A stretch of 64,000 nucleotides of DNA from Platanthera guangdongensis (Eukaryota > Streptophyta > Magnoliopsida > Asparagales > Orchidaceae). The notes under the pieces were generated by a model. It saw only the letters and a program-made list of their open reading frames with translations, did not search any database and was not told where the DNA came from. The DNA lies in contig CM077150.1 in the NCBI GenBank assembly GCA_039583875.1, forward strand, positions 46,169,261 through 46,233,260. Reading direction: 5' to 3'. Below, piece after piece: positions 10,389-21,588 of this stretch (its first letter is position 1; each line of letters begins with the position of its first letter). A program made the position numbers and the translations under genes.

Positions 10389-11981
10389 TCAATCATAGGA
10401 AACAACTGCCGCAAGCGGGTGTTGAGTACACGCCCGCACCCCTTTGCGAAGAGCAATGGGAAGATCCAGGTCGACGGGTGCGTCAGCGACCAAAGCGTCT
10501 ATGGAGGAGAAGGCTGGCCAGGGACTAGAGAGAGACGGCACTGGAGAAGAGGGAGGAGGGATGGGTGGGGAGACGGACAGGGAAGGAGACGGTGGAGGAG
10601 AGGACAGAAGGGGGGAGATGTCGAGAGGCGTGGAGGGAACGGAGAGAGGCGGTGGAGAAGCAGAGACATCAGGAGGAAGAGAGGAGGTAGGAGAGAAGTA
10701 GGAAGCATTCTCGAAAAATGTCACATCCGCGGAGACAAATTGCTTGCGTAGAAGGGGGTCAAAATAGCAATAGCCTTTTTGAGTGGTAGAGTACCACAAA
10801 AAGACACACTTGGTGGAACGGGGGAAAAGTTTATCGCGGGTATCGGAGGGAGCGTGAACAAAAGCCGTATAGCCAAAGACACGGAGAGGGAGAGGAAAAG
10901 GTTCCTTGCGGGGGTAGAGAATGGAGAAGGGGGTCTGGCCGTTGAGAACCGTGGAGGGAAGACGACTGATGAGATAGCAGGCGAGGAGCACAACGTAGCC
11001 CCAGTAGGAGCGAGGTACTTGCATCTGCGTCATGAGAGTACGAGCAACATCAAGGAGGTGACGGTTTTTACGCTCCGCCACCCTATTCTGCTGGGAGGTG
11101 TAAACACAAGTAGTTTGATGAAGAAGACCATGTTGTTGAAAGAAAGAGGAGAACTCATGATTAAGATATTCCTTAGCATTATCAGAGCGTAAAACTTTAA
11201 TAGAAATGTCAAACTGATTCTTAATCATAAAATAAAATGATTGCTAAACAGAAAAGAGTTCAGAGCGATCTTTTAATAGATACACCCAGGTACATCTGGA
11301 AAAATTATCTATAAAGGTGACAAAATAGGAACTACCCCGACCAACAGTGAGGGTAGGAGCAGGACCCCAGACATCAGAATGAATGAGATCAAACGGGCGA
11401 GAGGAGCCATGGCCTTGCTTCGATGGAAAGGAGGAGCGATGATGTTTGCCAAGCTAACATGCATCACAGTTGAGCGGAGGACTGGTCGGAGGTAAGTGGG
11501 GCAGAAGCTGTCGAAGAATCCGAGGAGGAGGATGTCCAAGGAGAAGATGCCATTGAAGCAGATCTGTAGAGGAGGAGTAGGCGGACAGAGCAGAAATGTT
11601 GTCGAGGAAATAGAGGCCGCCGCTCTCAATCCCAGTAGCAATCGTCCGCTGGGTCCTCGGGTCCTGAAAAGAACAAGAAGTGGGAGTGAATAAGACAGAG
11701 CACTGTAGTTGCCGGCATAAAGTGGTAACAGATAATAAATTGCACGGGAACTTCGGGACATAGAGAGTGTCCTCCAAAAGAAGCGACGGGGTGACTTGAA
11801 CCATGCCCGTCCCGAGCACCGGGGACGGTAAACCATCCGACACACGAACCGGGGGTAGGCGGTCATGTTTTTCAAGGAGAGAGAAGCAATGAGGGTTGCC
11901 AGTCATATGATTTGTAGCACCCGAGTCAATCAGCCATTTACCTTGGGTAACAACGTGGGCACTACCTGAAGTCGTGGCCAC
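10389..11981 (-). pseudogene. pol: C1 protease, GAG-pre-integrase and integrase
   Basis: On the minus strand, the aspartic protease has the active site IDSGATNHMTG near 11930, followed by VLGTGMVQV and LYVPKFPCNLLSV. The pre-integrase zinc-binding segment (WHLLLGHPPPRIL ... CDAC) comes next, then integrase with IDNFSRCTWVYLL, VLRSDNAKEYLNHEF and VAERKNRHLLDVART. A serine/proline-rich stretch follows the conserved core (about 10500-10700). Stops at 11454 (CDAC-stop-LGKHH), 11229 and the 10389 end (SYD-stop-LSPS) fit CAG-to-TAG or CGA-to-TGA changes. No frameshift was seen. Confidence 0.9.
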
Positions 11982-12935
11982 AGAGGCAGACGGCTGAGAG
12001 GAGGCAGAGGTCGAGGAAGGAGCATCACCAGAAGGGCGAAGACGAGGATGTTTCTGCCAGTAGCGGTCAATAGAGTGGCCGGTACGACCACACTAAGAGC
12101 AGAGGAACTTGGACGAACCACGCCCGCCGGAGTGGCTGCTGCCACTAGGACCTCCCCCCCCCCCCCCCCCCCCCCCCCCCCGCTGAGCCTGGTGAGCACA
12201 GGAGTCCTGAGAATGGGGGGAGGCCAACAGAGGCCGTTGGAGCAGCGAAGTAACAGCGGAAATGCGAGCCGCAGTGGCATCCAAAGTAGGAGATTCCGCC
12301 TCACCCAAGATCTGCTGGCGGATCATATCATAGGAATCGGGAAGACGGAGAAGATAACAAACAACCAGGAGTTCCTGGAAGTGTTTGTGATGGTCAGCCA
12401 AGTCCGCGGAGAAAGGACGATTCTGTAGGATCTCGGCGCCAAGAGCCTGAACTTGCTGGTAAGCTGCAGCTGGAGACATGGAGGGGCGGGCAAAGAGGTC
12501 CGTATAAAGAGTATAAATGCGGGACGTCTGGCACCCCTTCGAATAGAGAGCAGCAAGGTGAAGCCAGGCGGCCTTGACCGTCTCATCATGGCGAATGACG
12601 GGAAGGCACTCATCAGAGAGGCTGTTGGCGAGCCAAGTGCGGACAAGGGCATCACTCGCATCCCAATCATCAAATTTAGGCGAGGTACGAGGAGGAGGGT
12701 CATCGGTGAGGTGATGACGCTTGCGCTGAGAGCGAAGAAGAAAGGTGAAATAAACGGTCCAATCGGGATAGTTGGAGCCAACAATCTTAGAAAGCGTGCC
12801 AAGGTTGCCCGAAGGAGTAGGTGGAGGAGGAGCTGCGGGAGTGGTGGAGATAACGGGGGTGGAGAGACCGGAAGTAGTCATATGAAACCGTGCGAGAAGA
12901 AGAGAAGCCGCGGGGAGAGGAAAAAAGGAGAGCAA
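11982..12935 (-). pseudogene. gag: C1 Gag with polyglycine tract and damaged zinc knuckle
   Basis: The minus strand encodes a copia Gag: a proline-rich start, then the core with VGSNYPDWTVYF, AWLHLAALYSKG and ICYLLRLPDSYD-like words (here VCYLLRLPDSYD). The homopolymer at 12154-12181 is read as a run of glycines. The stop at 12093 falls inside the expected CCHC knuckle: the residues around it read CS-stop-CGRTGHSIDRY, so one Cys is followed by a lost Gln codon and the last Cys appears as Tyr. Both changes fit C-to-T or G-to-A transitions. It is in the same frame as the downstream pol. The start could be at 12935 or at the next Met about 18 codons in. Confidence 0.85.
12154..12181. repeat. 28-base C homopolymer inside C1 gag
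   Basis: An uninterrupted run of 28 C on the plus strand, read as Gly codons on the minus strand. The reading frame is the same on both sides, although the exact length may be a sequencing or assembly estimate. Confidence 0.9.
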
Positions 12936-13332
12936 CCCGCGCGAAACCGCAGCGGTTTAAAGGAAAGAAGCCGCGCGAACACTAGCGGCCAGGAAGGAGA
13001 CCAAGGCACAGCGGGGAAGAGGTCGCGCGTACTGAAAAGTCCGAGCTAACAGAAGAGAAGAGGAAGCAAGAAGCAGCGGCGACAACAACAAGTTGGAAGT
13101 CGGGCGAACAGAATCAGGCCGCACAGCTAGGGGAAAACAGGCGGCTAGAAGGAAACAGGTCGCTGTGACAACTGAACAGGTCGCGGCGACGAAGAGCAGC
13201 TAGAGAAGAGAAGCAACAAGCCGCGCAAACAGGGCAGCGGGCGGAAGAGAAGGCAAGCCGCGAAGACAGGTCGCGTGAAGCAGAAACAAGTCGCGAGGAG
13301 CAGAGAGCGCACACAATCAGGAGGAAAAGAAC
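12936..13332 (-). other. C1 untranslated leader
   Basis: Lies between the primer site and gag. On the plus strand it is very purine-rich with scattered repeats of aacaggtcgc and caagccgcg (13130-13310). No conserved ORF was seen. Confidence 0.7.
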
Positions 13333-13348
13333 GTGCCCTCTAATACCA
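13333..13348 (-). other. C1 primer binding site
   Basis: On the minus strand this reads TGGTATTAGAGGGCAC, directly inside the 5' LTR. It matches the usual initiator-Met tRNA complement TGGTATCAGAG with one C-to-T change. Confidence 0.85.
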
Positions 13349-13720
13349 TGTTAAAAGTAGAGAACATGCAACAAAAACAGATAGAATATTGAATAATTGA
13401 AATCTTATTATCCAAAAAAGATATCATTTACAAAGGTATGACCTCCCTTTTATAGAATGGAGGAGATATGAGAGAGTATAAACAAACAATGTGGGAGTAA
13501 ACATGTACAGGGCTGAGCGGCTAGAAACAAAGGAGACCGCACAGGCCGCGCGGTTAGATAGATGGGTTAACCGCTCGGCAACTCCAGCAGGATAAGAACA
13601 AGCCGCAATGGGAGATCGATAGACCGCCCGGTCTCCAAGCGCCTGAGTGAGACCGCCAGACCGCTCGGTCAACAAACCGCCAGACAAAACCGCAAGGCCG
13701 CCCGGTCTAATACTTCAACA
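13349..13720 (-). repeat. C1 5' LTR (right copy)
   Basis: Starts TGTTAAAAG and ends TTCAACA on the plus strand. It is the partner of 8425-8797. Confidence 0.92.
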
Positions 13721-13775
13721 CATCCCGAATAGGAAGGACGATTCAGTAGAAAAGCTAGTAAAACTATATGTGGAC
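13721..13775 (+). pseudogene. pol: G2 integrase fragment, right part, with C1 target duplication
   Basis: After the duplicated catcc the sequence continues the integrase frame broken at 8424 (PNRKDDSVEKLVKLYVD). It stops after 55 bp at tgtaacacc, where an inverted gypsy LTR starts. The rest of the G2 integrase was not found downstream in the window. Confidence 0.85.
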
Positions 13776-15860
13776 TGTAACACCTCTCCTGTAATGACCG
13801 TATAATATGGGTGCGACCGGGGCCCCACAACATACAGACTCCACAGCTTCATCATTATAAGATGATATAAGCTACCCAATCTCAAAACTCAGACATTAAC
13901 AGCAGAAACATACAACCAAAACTAGAAGTTATCCACCAGAGCAAGAGTATCAAAATGGCCTTAAGGCCTTACACACCATAATTCCAAGACTGAAACAACA
14001 TTAAACAATAGTAACGTGCATACGCACTCCTAGGCTATCTCGGCATGCAAGCCGGATTACATTTCATGGACATAACATTTAATCAAAACATAAGTAAATA
14101 TAAGAAAGTTCACTTCATGAGGCTTAGGCCTTTTTGGCCGGCGAGCTTGCTCCTGTTTGAAATCCTTGCCCTGTAAAATGGGTTGTAACGTGGGTCAGCA
14201 AAGGCTAACCTCAACTGTATAACCAACACATCTCCTCCTAGCCGTCCCTAGCGGACCCCGGGATACACCATCACCCTGCAGGTCAGCACTTCGTATGCAA
14301 TATACAATAACATGTAAAGCTATAAAACAGGTTTGGATGTATCATACAACAAACATGTTTCTAGGTTGAGCATGTAATATAAAGGGGCCACCAATGCAGC
14401 ATGAATGAAATCATGGGTTTCACCCAAGGCACCCTAAAGCGTATGCTTCTAGCACATCATCACATAGGGTACTTCTAATTTCCCCATCGGTGGTCAAGCT
14501 GCAAGCACAAGGGTACTTCCAATTTCCCCAAACAGCATATAAGTCGTCACACGGAACTCTTACCACGGCCCCACCCACTCATGGGTCTCAAAACCCGGGC
14601 TTGCCTGCAAACTCAGACTTCTCACGTCAGGATTCAGTCTCAAACAAACAAACTGATAATAAGAACCCTCGCAGGACCCCACCCACTCGTGGACCTCATT
14701 TCTCGGGCTTGCCTAATGCTTGGCATTCTCGTCAGTTTCATAGAAGGGGACTTGTCTCGCCAGGACACTCTCCACACATGTCTTGCACGTCACGGGCTAA
14801 CCAGCCGAATACGGAGACAAAGTCAAGCCTTCGCACATCACAAAACATAGCCTTCCCACCCTAATCAACATTTTGTACTGTAACATTCTCGTGCTCCAAG
14901 GAAACCATCTATCGTCATAACGAAGCTAACCTTGTCCGATTCTAACTAAACGTTCTCGCGTGAAATAAGGGGCATATACATCACAAACGACATCTTGCCG
15001 CAACGTTTTTCTAGCAAAATCCTTAAGGCTCGCTATGCAACATCACTGAGTCGGACTAACGATTGCGACTACGGCTTCACCCACAATGCCTAATCCACTA
15101 GCAGAGCGGATTTCTAATGCAATATCATGCCGGGGATGGACACAATGGACTCGGTGGCTACTCTTGAACCAAGGAGACGCGAACCCCTGTCATTTGAGAG
15201 ATTTGGTGTCTAAAAGCTTGAAAGAAAACAAGAAGAAATTGGATGTCATGCAGGCATCCTAAAACAGAGAGGAGAAATGTTGTTACCTTACGACTCCTCT
15301 TCCTTTTTATGGAAACCTTGCTTTACAGTAATGAAAATGTGCCCCTCCAAGTCCTCTTCGCGGATCTGGACTCGGAGCAACAATTAGAGCAACGAAGCTC
15401 CGTCAATGGTGGAGAAAGCACTCGTTCTTCCTCCTCTGCTCTCCAACTCTCAAACCGTAACCTTCACCCAGAAAAGAGATGAAATGAGGGAGAAATCCTG
15501 CCCAGCCCTTCTTAAGCCCTTTGGGCAGAGGATGCTGAGCCGTGGGATCAGTTATGAAGTGGAATAGGATGGCTAGGAATTAAGATTATGGAACTCCACA
15601 AATTAGCCTTCGACTTTCGTCGAATGGCTTACACATCAACCTTCGACTTTCGTCGAACGGCTCCACATCTAAGCCAAAAATTCATCGAACGGACAGAGCT
15701 CGATGAACGGCCTTCGAGTTAGTTGAACGGCCTTCGATTTTGTCGAACGGCCTTCGACATTTGTTAAACTGCCTCGAGTTCATCGAACTACCTCGAGTTC
15801 GTCGAACGACCATCGACATTCATCGAACTGCCTCGAGTTTGTCGAACGGTAAACTACAGA
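13776..15860 (-). repeat. Minus-strand Tekay-type gypsy LTR (right border unresolved)
   Basis: Begins TGTAACACCTCTCCTG, the reverse complement of the LTR 3' end seen at 27334-27340. It stays collinear in inverted order with the G3 LTR (GGGGCCCC block, GGCCTTAAGGCC at 13957, 'gcttaggcc...ttggccggcgagc' at about 14120, 'cggatctggactcggagc' at about 15365). U3 words are at 15600-15850. The expected terminal ggggcgttaca was not found, so the far end is truncated or diverged. No coding region of the same orientation is attached, so it may be a solo or broken LTR. Confidence 0.78.
15600..15850 (-). repeat. Array of cttcgac / gtcgaacgg words
   Basis: About ten copies of words such as ccttcgacttt, gtcgaacggc and cctcgagttcatcgaac. 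They are built on TTCGA...TCGAA and CTCGAG palindromes, at the U3 position of the inverted LTR. The words differ from those in the other gypsy LTRs, but the layout is the same. Confidence 0.75.
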
Positions 15861-15939
15861 GATTGAACTTTCATGATACCTGATTTAGCATCCGTGAGTA
15901 GTGAGTACTCCTAGGGGTAACGACCCACCCTATATATAT

Positions 15940-16085
15940 ATAGCATCTATGAGTAGTGATACATGTTTGCAAGATCCTAGGGGCCGAGGCAGAGCTAACA
16001 AGAGACGCCAACAGGGTCGTGCAGCACCCCTAGAGGCATATACACTAGATCTACAGCATGGACCGGCCCCCTGATGTAGTGTTAG
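15940..16085 (+). pseudogene. gag: G4 Gag C-terminal remnant
   Basis: A basic, Arg/Gln-rich segment (CCTAGGGGCCGAGGCAGAGC onward, read PRGRGRANKRRQQGRAAP) resembles the region after a zinc knuckle, followed by a tail AYTLDLQHGP. A frame change in the C run at 16066-16071 leads to PDVVLG, matching the ADVVTG and PDMVTG tails of the G1 and G3 Gag at the splice site. The knuckle itself is not recognisable. A degenerate second copy of part of this segment lies at 15886-15920. Confidence 0.55.
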
Positions 16086-16185
16086 GTATATATATTAGAC
16101 AATAAAGATATATAAGATGTTGCTACTTATGCTATACTAGGATATATATATATACATATATACATATATCTTGTATATTAGAATA

Positions 16186-16243
<58 letters not shown>

Positions 16244-16258
16244 TGCCTATTCTGTCAG
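16086..16258 (+). other. Putative gag/protease intron of G4, enlarged by a (TA) run
   Basis: Begins GTATATA after PDVVLG and ends ctattctgtcag before GAATTTTGTTGG, exactly the exon borders used in G1 and G3. It is 173 nt instead of 70-76, and 54 bases of the excess are an (AT) run at 16188-16241. Its length is 2 modulo 3, and the element has other frame changes nearby. Confidence 0.5.
16188..16241. repeat. (AT)n microsatellite
   Basis: 27 uninterrupted AT dinucleotides ending just before the acceptor-like tgctgcctattctgtcag. More interrupted TA tracts precede it from 16143. Confidence 0.95.
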
Positions 16259-19200
16259 GAATTTTGTTGGTAGAAGGACACCCCGCCAAGACCCTCTTCG
16301 ACACTGGAGCGACGCACTCCTTTGTGTCCCACCATTTCATTATGACTAAGGAGAATGTTGCTCGTTCATCCGGACAGTATATACAGATCTGTCTACCAGA
16401 TGGATCAGACATGACGTCAACAGAGAAATGCTCATTCCAGGCAATGTTAGGAGACTTGGAATTTGAGGTCTATGTGACAATCTTAGCAATAACCGGATTT
16501 GATATCATGCTGGGAATGGACTGGCAAGCCGAACACAATGTGCAAATAAATTATTCAACACGAGAGGTCCGACTGCAGAACACAAATGGTTGGGACATTA
16601 TGTTGACAGGTGTACCCTCTGTCTCTCATATAATTTTGACTTCTACACAAACTATGAGATCGGTCCGAGAAAAGGACGAGATATACCTTATTTACTTCGA
16701 AATGGAGGACAAAACCCAAGAGCTTGCCAAGGTCCCAGTAGTATGCGACTTCCCAGACATCTTCCCTTAGTCCCTCCCAGGATTGCCACTACGGCGAGAA
16801 GTTGACTTTCAGATCGAGCTCATGACCGGAGCATGACCGGTGTCCCGAGCACCCTACCGAATGGCCCCAAGAGAACTAGCTGAATTAAAGATCCAACTAC
16901 AGGAGCTGATAGATGCTGGATTCATCCTCCCCAGTTCCTCACCTTGGGGAGCACCAGTACTGTTCATAAAAAAGAAAGACGGGACATTACGTCTTTGCAT
17001 AGACTATTGGGAATTAAATAAGCTTACGATACGAAACACATACCACCTCCTAAGGATCGACGAATTGTTCGATCCGCTATAAGGTGCATCTATATTTTAC
17101 AAAATGGACCTGAGATCAAGATACTACCAGCTTCAAATCTGGGAAGGAGATATTCCCAATAATGCCTTCAGCTCTCGTTATGGTCTCTATAAGTTCTTAG
17201 TGATGCACTTTGGGCTCACCAACGCACCCTCTGCCTTCATGACTCTGATGAATAAAGTCTTCAAGCCTTTACTAGATCACTTCGTGATCGTCTGCATCGA
17301 CGATATTTTGATCTATTCAAGAACCAAGGAAGACCATACTAGACACCTGCAGATGGTGCTACTGAAACTTCGAGAGCATTCCCTCTTCGCCAAATTTAGT
17401 AAGTGTGACTTCTGGTTAGGAGAAGTCGGATTCTTGGGCCACACTATAAACAAGAAAGGAGTAGCAGTGGATCAGGCCAAAATCCAGGAAGTGCAGAACT
17501 GGCCACCGCTCAGAATTGCGGCAGATATCTGAAGCTTCCTTTGTCTTGCCAGGGATTACAGGAAGTTCGTAGAAGGTTTCTCCATGATTGCATTACCCCT
17601 CACCGCCCTTACAAAGAAGGATGTTACATTCTGATGGACACCAGAATGTGAGATTACGTTCATCTAATTGAAGAAATGGCTGACTTCTACACCATTCCTT
17701 ACGATCCCCGCAGGGACTAAGGGATTCCAGATCTATACTGACGCCTCCCTGAAGGGATTAGGAGTTGTTCTAATGCAGCACGGCAAGGTGGTGGCCTACA
17801 TATCTCTCCAGTTGAAGCCGCACGAGTTGAAATATGTGGCTCATGATCTAAAATTAGGCGTTGTCCTCTTTGCCCTTAAAATCTGGAGGCATTACTTGTA
17901 CAGGGTAAGGTGCGAGATCTTCTCTGACCACAAGAAACTTAAATACATCTTCACTCAGAAAGAGATGAAACTTTGACAGCACTGATGGTTATAATTATTG
18001 TGTGATTATGACTTTGCTCTCCAATATCACCCCGGGAAGGCTAATAGAGTTGTTGATGCTCTAAGCTGCCAGCCTTCTGTAGTTAGGAGTTGGATGGAGC
18101 AAATCCCAAAAAGATTGTTTCAGTCTTTAATAGACTTGGAAATCACCTTGGTTACCCGAAGAGATCCGGAGGAATATCATGCCCAGTTGTATTGGATGGA
18201 GATACAATGCGACATCCGGGATAGGATACGTGAGGCCCAGAAGATCGATCCAGAGGTAGTCCCGATCATCCGATCTCTGCAAGGTGGGGCACAGGAGGAT
18301 TATAATCTGCAAGATGGGATCTTACAGTTCAGGCACCGTGTATTTATTCCCTCTACCGGGGGAATTCGTAACGAGTTTCTGCAAGAAGCGCACCAGTCGA
18401 GGTATTCCATCCACCCTGGTGTGGTAAAAATTGTATATTGATCTGTATAGGACCATATACTGGCCTGGAATGAAAAGAGATGTTACCAACTTCGTGGCCC
18501 AGTGCCAGACCTATCAAAGGATTAAAGATGAATGTCGCATCCCAGGAGGCCTGATGTAGTCCCTGCTGATACCCGAATGGAAATTTGAGGACATTTCCAT
18601 GGACTTTGTCCATGGTCTACCTCGGTCCCGTGCTGGAAACGACTCTATATGAGTTATTGTGGATAGACTCACCAAGTTAGCACGGTTCATTCCAAACCGA
18701 CAGGGAGACTGAGTTGATATTCTAGCCAGGATATTCATAGAATAAGTAGTCTGTTTTCACGGAGTGCCAAAGTCCATTTTGTCTAATCATGATGCGTGAT
18801 ACACATCTAAGGAATAGAGATGGGTGCAGGCATACTTGGGGACCAAGTTGGCCTATAGCATAGCCTTCCACCCGCAGACAGATTGACAAATATAAAGGAC
18901 GAATCGGACGACGGAGGATCTACTTCGAATCTGCATAGTAGAACACAATGAGTCATGGGAGCAGTTGTTACCTCTAGTTGAGTATTCTTACAATAACAGC
19001 TACTGGGCTAGCATAATTTTCTCCGTATAAATCATTGTACGGGAGGCGTTGCCAAACCCCATTAACTTGGTCTCAGGAAGAGGACCCAAAAGCCTTAGGA
19101 GTGGCTTATATTGACGACACTACGTCAGCGATACAGCTAATCCATGAATGGATGCGGGAGGCGCAGGTCCGGCAGCCCAAGTATTATGATGTGCGGCACC

Positions 19201-19709
19201 GACCGGTGGAGTTCCGCGTGGCGGAAATGGTATTCCTGAAAATTAAACCCATACAAGGTGTCTCCCGATTGAGAAAGCAGAAGAAGCTAGATCCCCGCTA
19301 TTTGGGCCCCTATCAGGTAATAGAGCGTATTGCCCCTGTTTCCTATCGATTAAACCTGCCCCCAGAATTGGGAAATCTTCATGATGTATTTCATGTCTCT
19401 TCCTTGAGATGAGTTCTCCGACAACCAGAGCAGCATCTACCTACACCACCAGTGCAACTAAAGGCAGATAGATCCATCCAGCTTGAACCAATCAGAGTCA
19501 TAGGACATAAAGTGAAGAATCTGTGTAACAAGGCCATACAAATAGTCAAAATATTGTGGTCAAACCATGGACGAGATGAGTATACTTGGGAACCAAAGGC
19601 ACTTGTCCGCGAAAAATACCCCAAGCTCTTTACCCAAGTATGTCACTCCCTTTTCCCCCTACTTCGAGCAAAATGTTCGGGGACGAAAATCATTTTTTTT
19701 GGATTATAA
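16259..19709 (+). pseudogene. pol: G4: decayed gypsy pol (PR-RT-RH-IN-chromodomain)
   Basis: Protease: FDTGATHSF and [35 protein letters not shown], and CIDDILIYS in place of the usual [10 protein letters not shown]. RNase [12 protein letters not shown] and [11 protein letters not shown]. Integrase: [20 protein letters not shown] and AFHPQTD. The end has RYLGPYQVIERI, LHDVFHVSSL and a chromodomain-like VKILWSNHGRDEYTWE. There are at least 15 stops and frame changes (for example near 18430). It is clearly a different subfamily from G1/G3. No LTR was recognised on either side: TTCGGGGACGAAA at 19676 is the usual pre-LTR motif, but the following sequence is not a recognisable LTR start. Confidence 0.88.
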
Positions 19710-19880
19710 CTGATGAGTTGTAAATATACGTATTTTTATGTACATTAATTAAGTCTTCTTAGTTCATTTCTATTATTTTTAGTTAATGTTGTTCAATAAA
19801 GTGCTCCTTTTTTATAAATTTTATTCTACCTTAATTTTATTTTATTTTTCTGAAATTTTTCAGAAAATGTCAAAATTTGC
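19710..19880. other. AT-rich spacer
   Basis: Very T-rich sequence between the end of G4 pol and the first repeat words of the Athila-type LTR. The LTR's left border probably lies here, but I cannot fix it. Nothing else seen. Confidence 0.5.
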
Positions 19881-19883
19881 CAA

Positions 19884-20335
19884 GTACACGCCCGTGTACT
19901 CTAGTACATGCCCGTGACCTGGGCGTGTGACTTGGATTCAAACAAAAATCAGCCAAAGTCAAAGAATTGCTGGACACGCCCTCTGACATGCCCGTGTCCA
20001 ATATGACACGGCGTGACCAAGGCCCGTGTCACCCGATCGACGAACCATGCCCGAAGATCGTCGACAAGACCCGACACACCCGTGTCAAGATGCGACATAG
20101 GTGTGAAATCCTCCACCTAGCCCGACAAGATGTCGCCGGTGACTTTTGACGCAACTCGTCCCCAGATCCACCTACTGGACACGACCTCCGACACGCCCGT
20201 GTCGACAGATACACGGGTGTGACTTCCATGTGAACCGCCCCGAAGTCAACAAGCATTGAATGCTCGACATCACTTCATCAAAAGTTCTGACACGCCCCCT
20301 ACATGCCCATGACCGAGGGCGTGTAATCTGATTTT
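19884..20335 (+). repeat. Palindromic word array in Athila LTR U3
   Basis: Repeats of acacgcccgtgt, gacatgcccgtgtc and related words, plus gtgtcgacagatacacgggtgtg at about 20199. It ends about 7 bp before the TATA box. Confidence 0.75.
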
Positions 20336-20341
20336 TTTTGC

Positions 20342-20349
20342 TATAAATA
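20342..20349 (+). promoter_or_regulatory. TATA box of the Athila LTR
   Basis: TATAAATA within gctataaataggccc, directly after the repeat array. It is the best promoter candidate of this LTR. Confidence 0.65.
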
Positions 20350-21432
20350 GGCCCTTATTGTAAGGTGTTTGGGTTCCGAATTTTGAACCATTTTGGTGTT
20401 AAGGGCTGCTGCTAGGAGTTGTTTTGGTGCAATGTAAGGATAATCTCCCCCCCTCCTTTTTAAGTTTGTTTAAGCTTTTGTAATCAACTTATTTGTTAAT
20501 AAAATCGTTAGTTTTTTCATCCTTACAATGCTTTGGAATGTCTCTGAATGCCTCCTTTTCATCAATCTTATGTATCTTTGTTTTCATTTTTGTATGGGGT
20601 GTGTGCGTGTATGAGTTAGATTTGCGGAATTTATACTTTAAAATGAAAAAATTGCTTTGCTTTACTTTTAATTTTTTCAAAATTACTAGTCGTTGTTATA
20701 GCCATTTCTCTTATCATACTACTTAGAATGTTTTAGATTTAGGATTTTTATGCTTTTATATTCGTTCTTATGAACTTGTAAAATGATTTCAAAAGTGATT
20801 TTCATTACTCTTTAACTTAGATTTTCCTTTTTTTTATGTTATAAAACTTTTGCTTCTTTTTAACTTTTTCCCATTTTTTAAACCCTTTTACAAAGCTACA
20901 GGAATGGATTATGTGTTATTTTAATTTTTCAACACCTTTGATTTTCACATTTACTTAAAAATACTTTTGCTCAAACATTTTTTTTTCTACTTTTTATGCA
21001 TTTTCATTTAATTATAACGGTAAAAATGTAAACGTTTTAATTTTTCAAGTACTTGCTTTTCTCGCATTAATTTGAAAACTCTTTTGCTCAAACAGTTTTT
21101 AATTCTACTTTTTATGCATTTCTACCACATTCTAGCGGTAGAAATGTAGTTGTTTTAATTTTTTAGATAACTTAGTTTTCACCTTTTTGTATGCGTGTGT
21201 GCGTGTATGAGATAATTTTTTTTGCTTTCTTTCATTCATGTAGAGTGTGTGTGTGCGTTTTATTTTATGTAAAGTGTGTGTGTTCTATTTTATTATAGTG
21301 TGTGTGCGTTTTCATTTCTGTCGAGTATGTGAGTGTGTTTTTATTTTTAGTAGAGTGGGTGTATTTTTATTTCAAGTAGAGTGTGTTGGTGTATTTCATT
21401 TCATGTAGAGTGTGTGTGTGTTTTTCATTTCA

Positions 21433-21436
<4 letters not shown>

Positions 21437-21494
<58 letters not shown>
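21437..21494. repeat. (GT)29 microsatellite
   Basis: 58 bases of uninterrupted GT, within about 600 bp (21190-21800) that hold many shorter gtgtgtg islands. Open frames here read as Cys-Val repeats and are not genes. Confidence 0.95.
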
Positions 21495-21499
<5 letters not shown>

Positions 21500-21588
21500 T
21501 TTATGCAAGTGTGTGCATTTTAATTTCAGCAAGTGTGTGTGTGTGTGTGTTTATTTACGTAGAGTGTGTGTATGAACATCTATTTTCT

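Larger units (their letters stand above)
8425..13720 (-). mobile_element. C1: complete Ty1/copia element, minus strand
   Basis: A 5296-bp element with two LTRs (373 and 372 bp), a 5-bp target duplication, a primer site, gag, protease, integrase before RT-RNase H (copia order), and a polypurine tract. All coding domains lie in a single minus-strand frame. I count six premature stops and no frameshift. By eye the two LTRs differ at about a dozen positions plus one single-base length change, which suggests a modest age. Lineage within copia not assigned. Confidence 0.94.

Noticed and set aside
12453..13049. Plus-strand frame of 198 codons opposite C1 gag
   Set aside because: It is the antisense shadow of the Gag frame, low-complexity and Arg/Gly-rich.
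13776..15860. Treating the inverted LTR as the partner LTR of G4 or C1
   Set aside because: C1 already has both LTRs and a TSD, and the LTR is on the opposite strand to G4.
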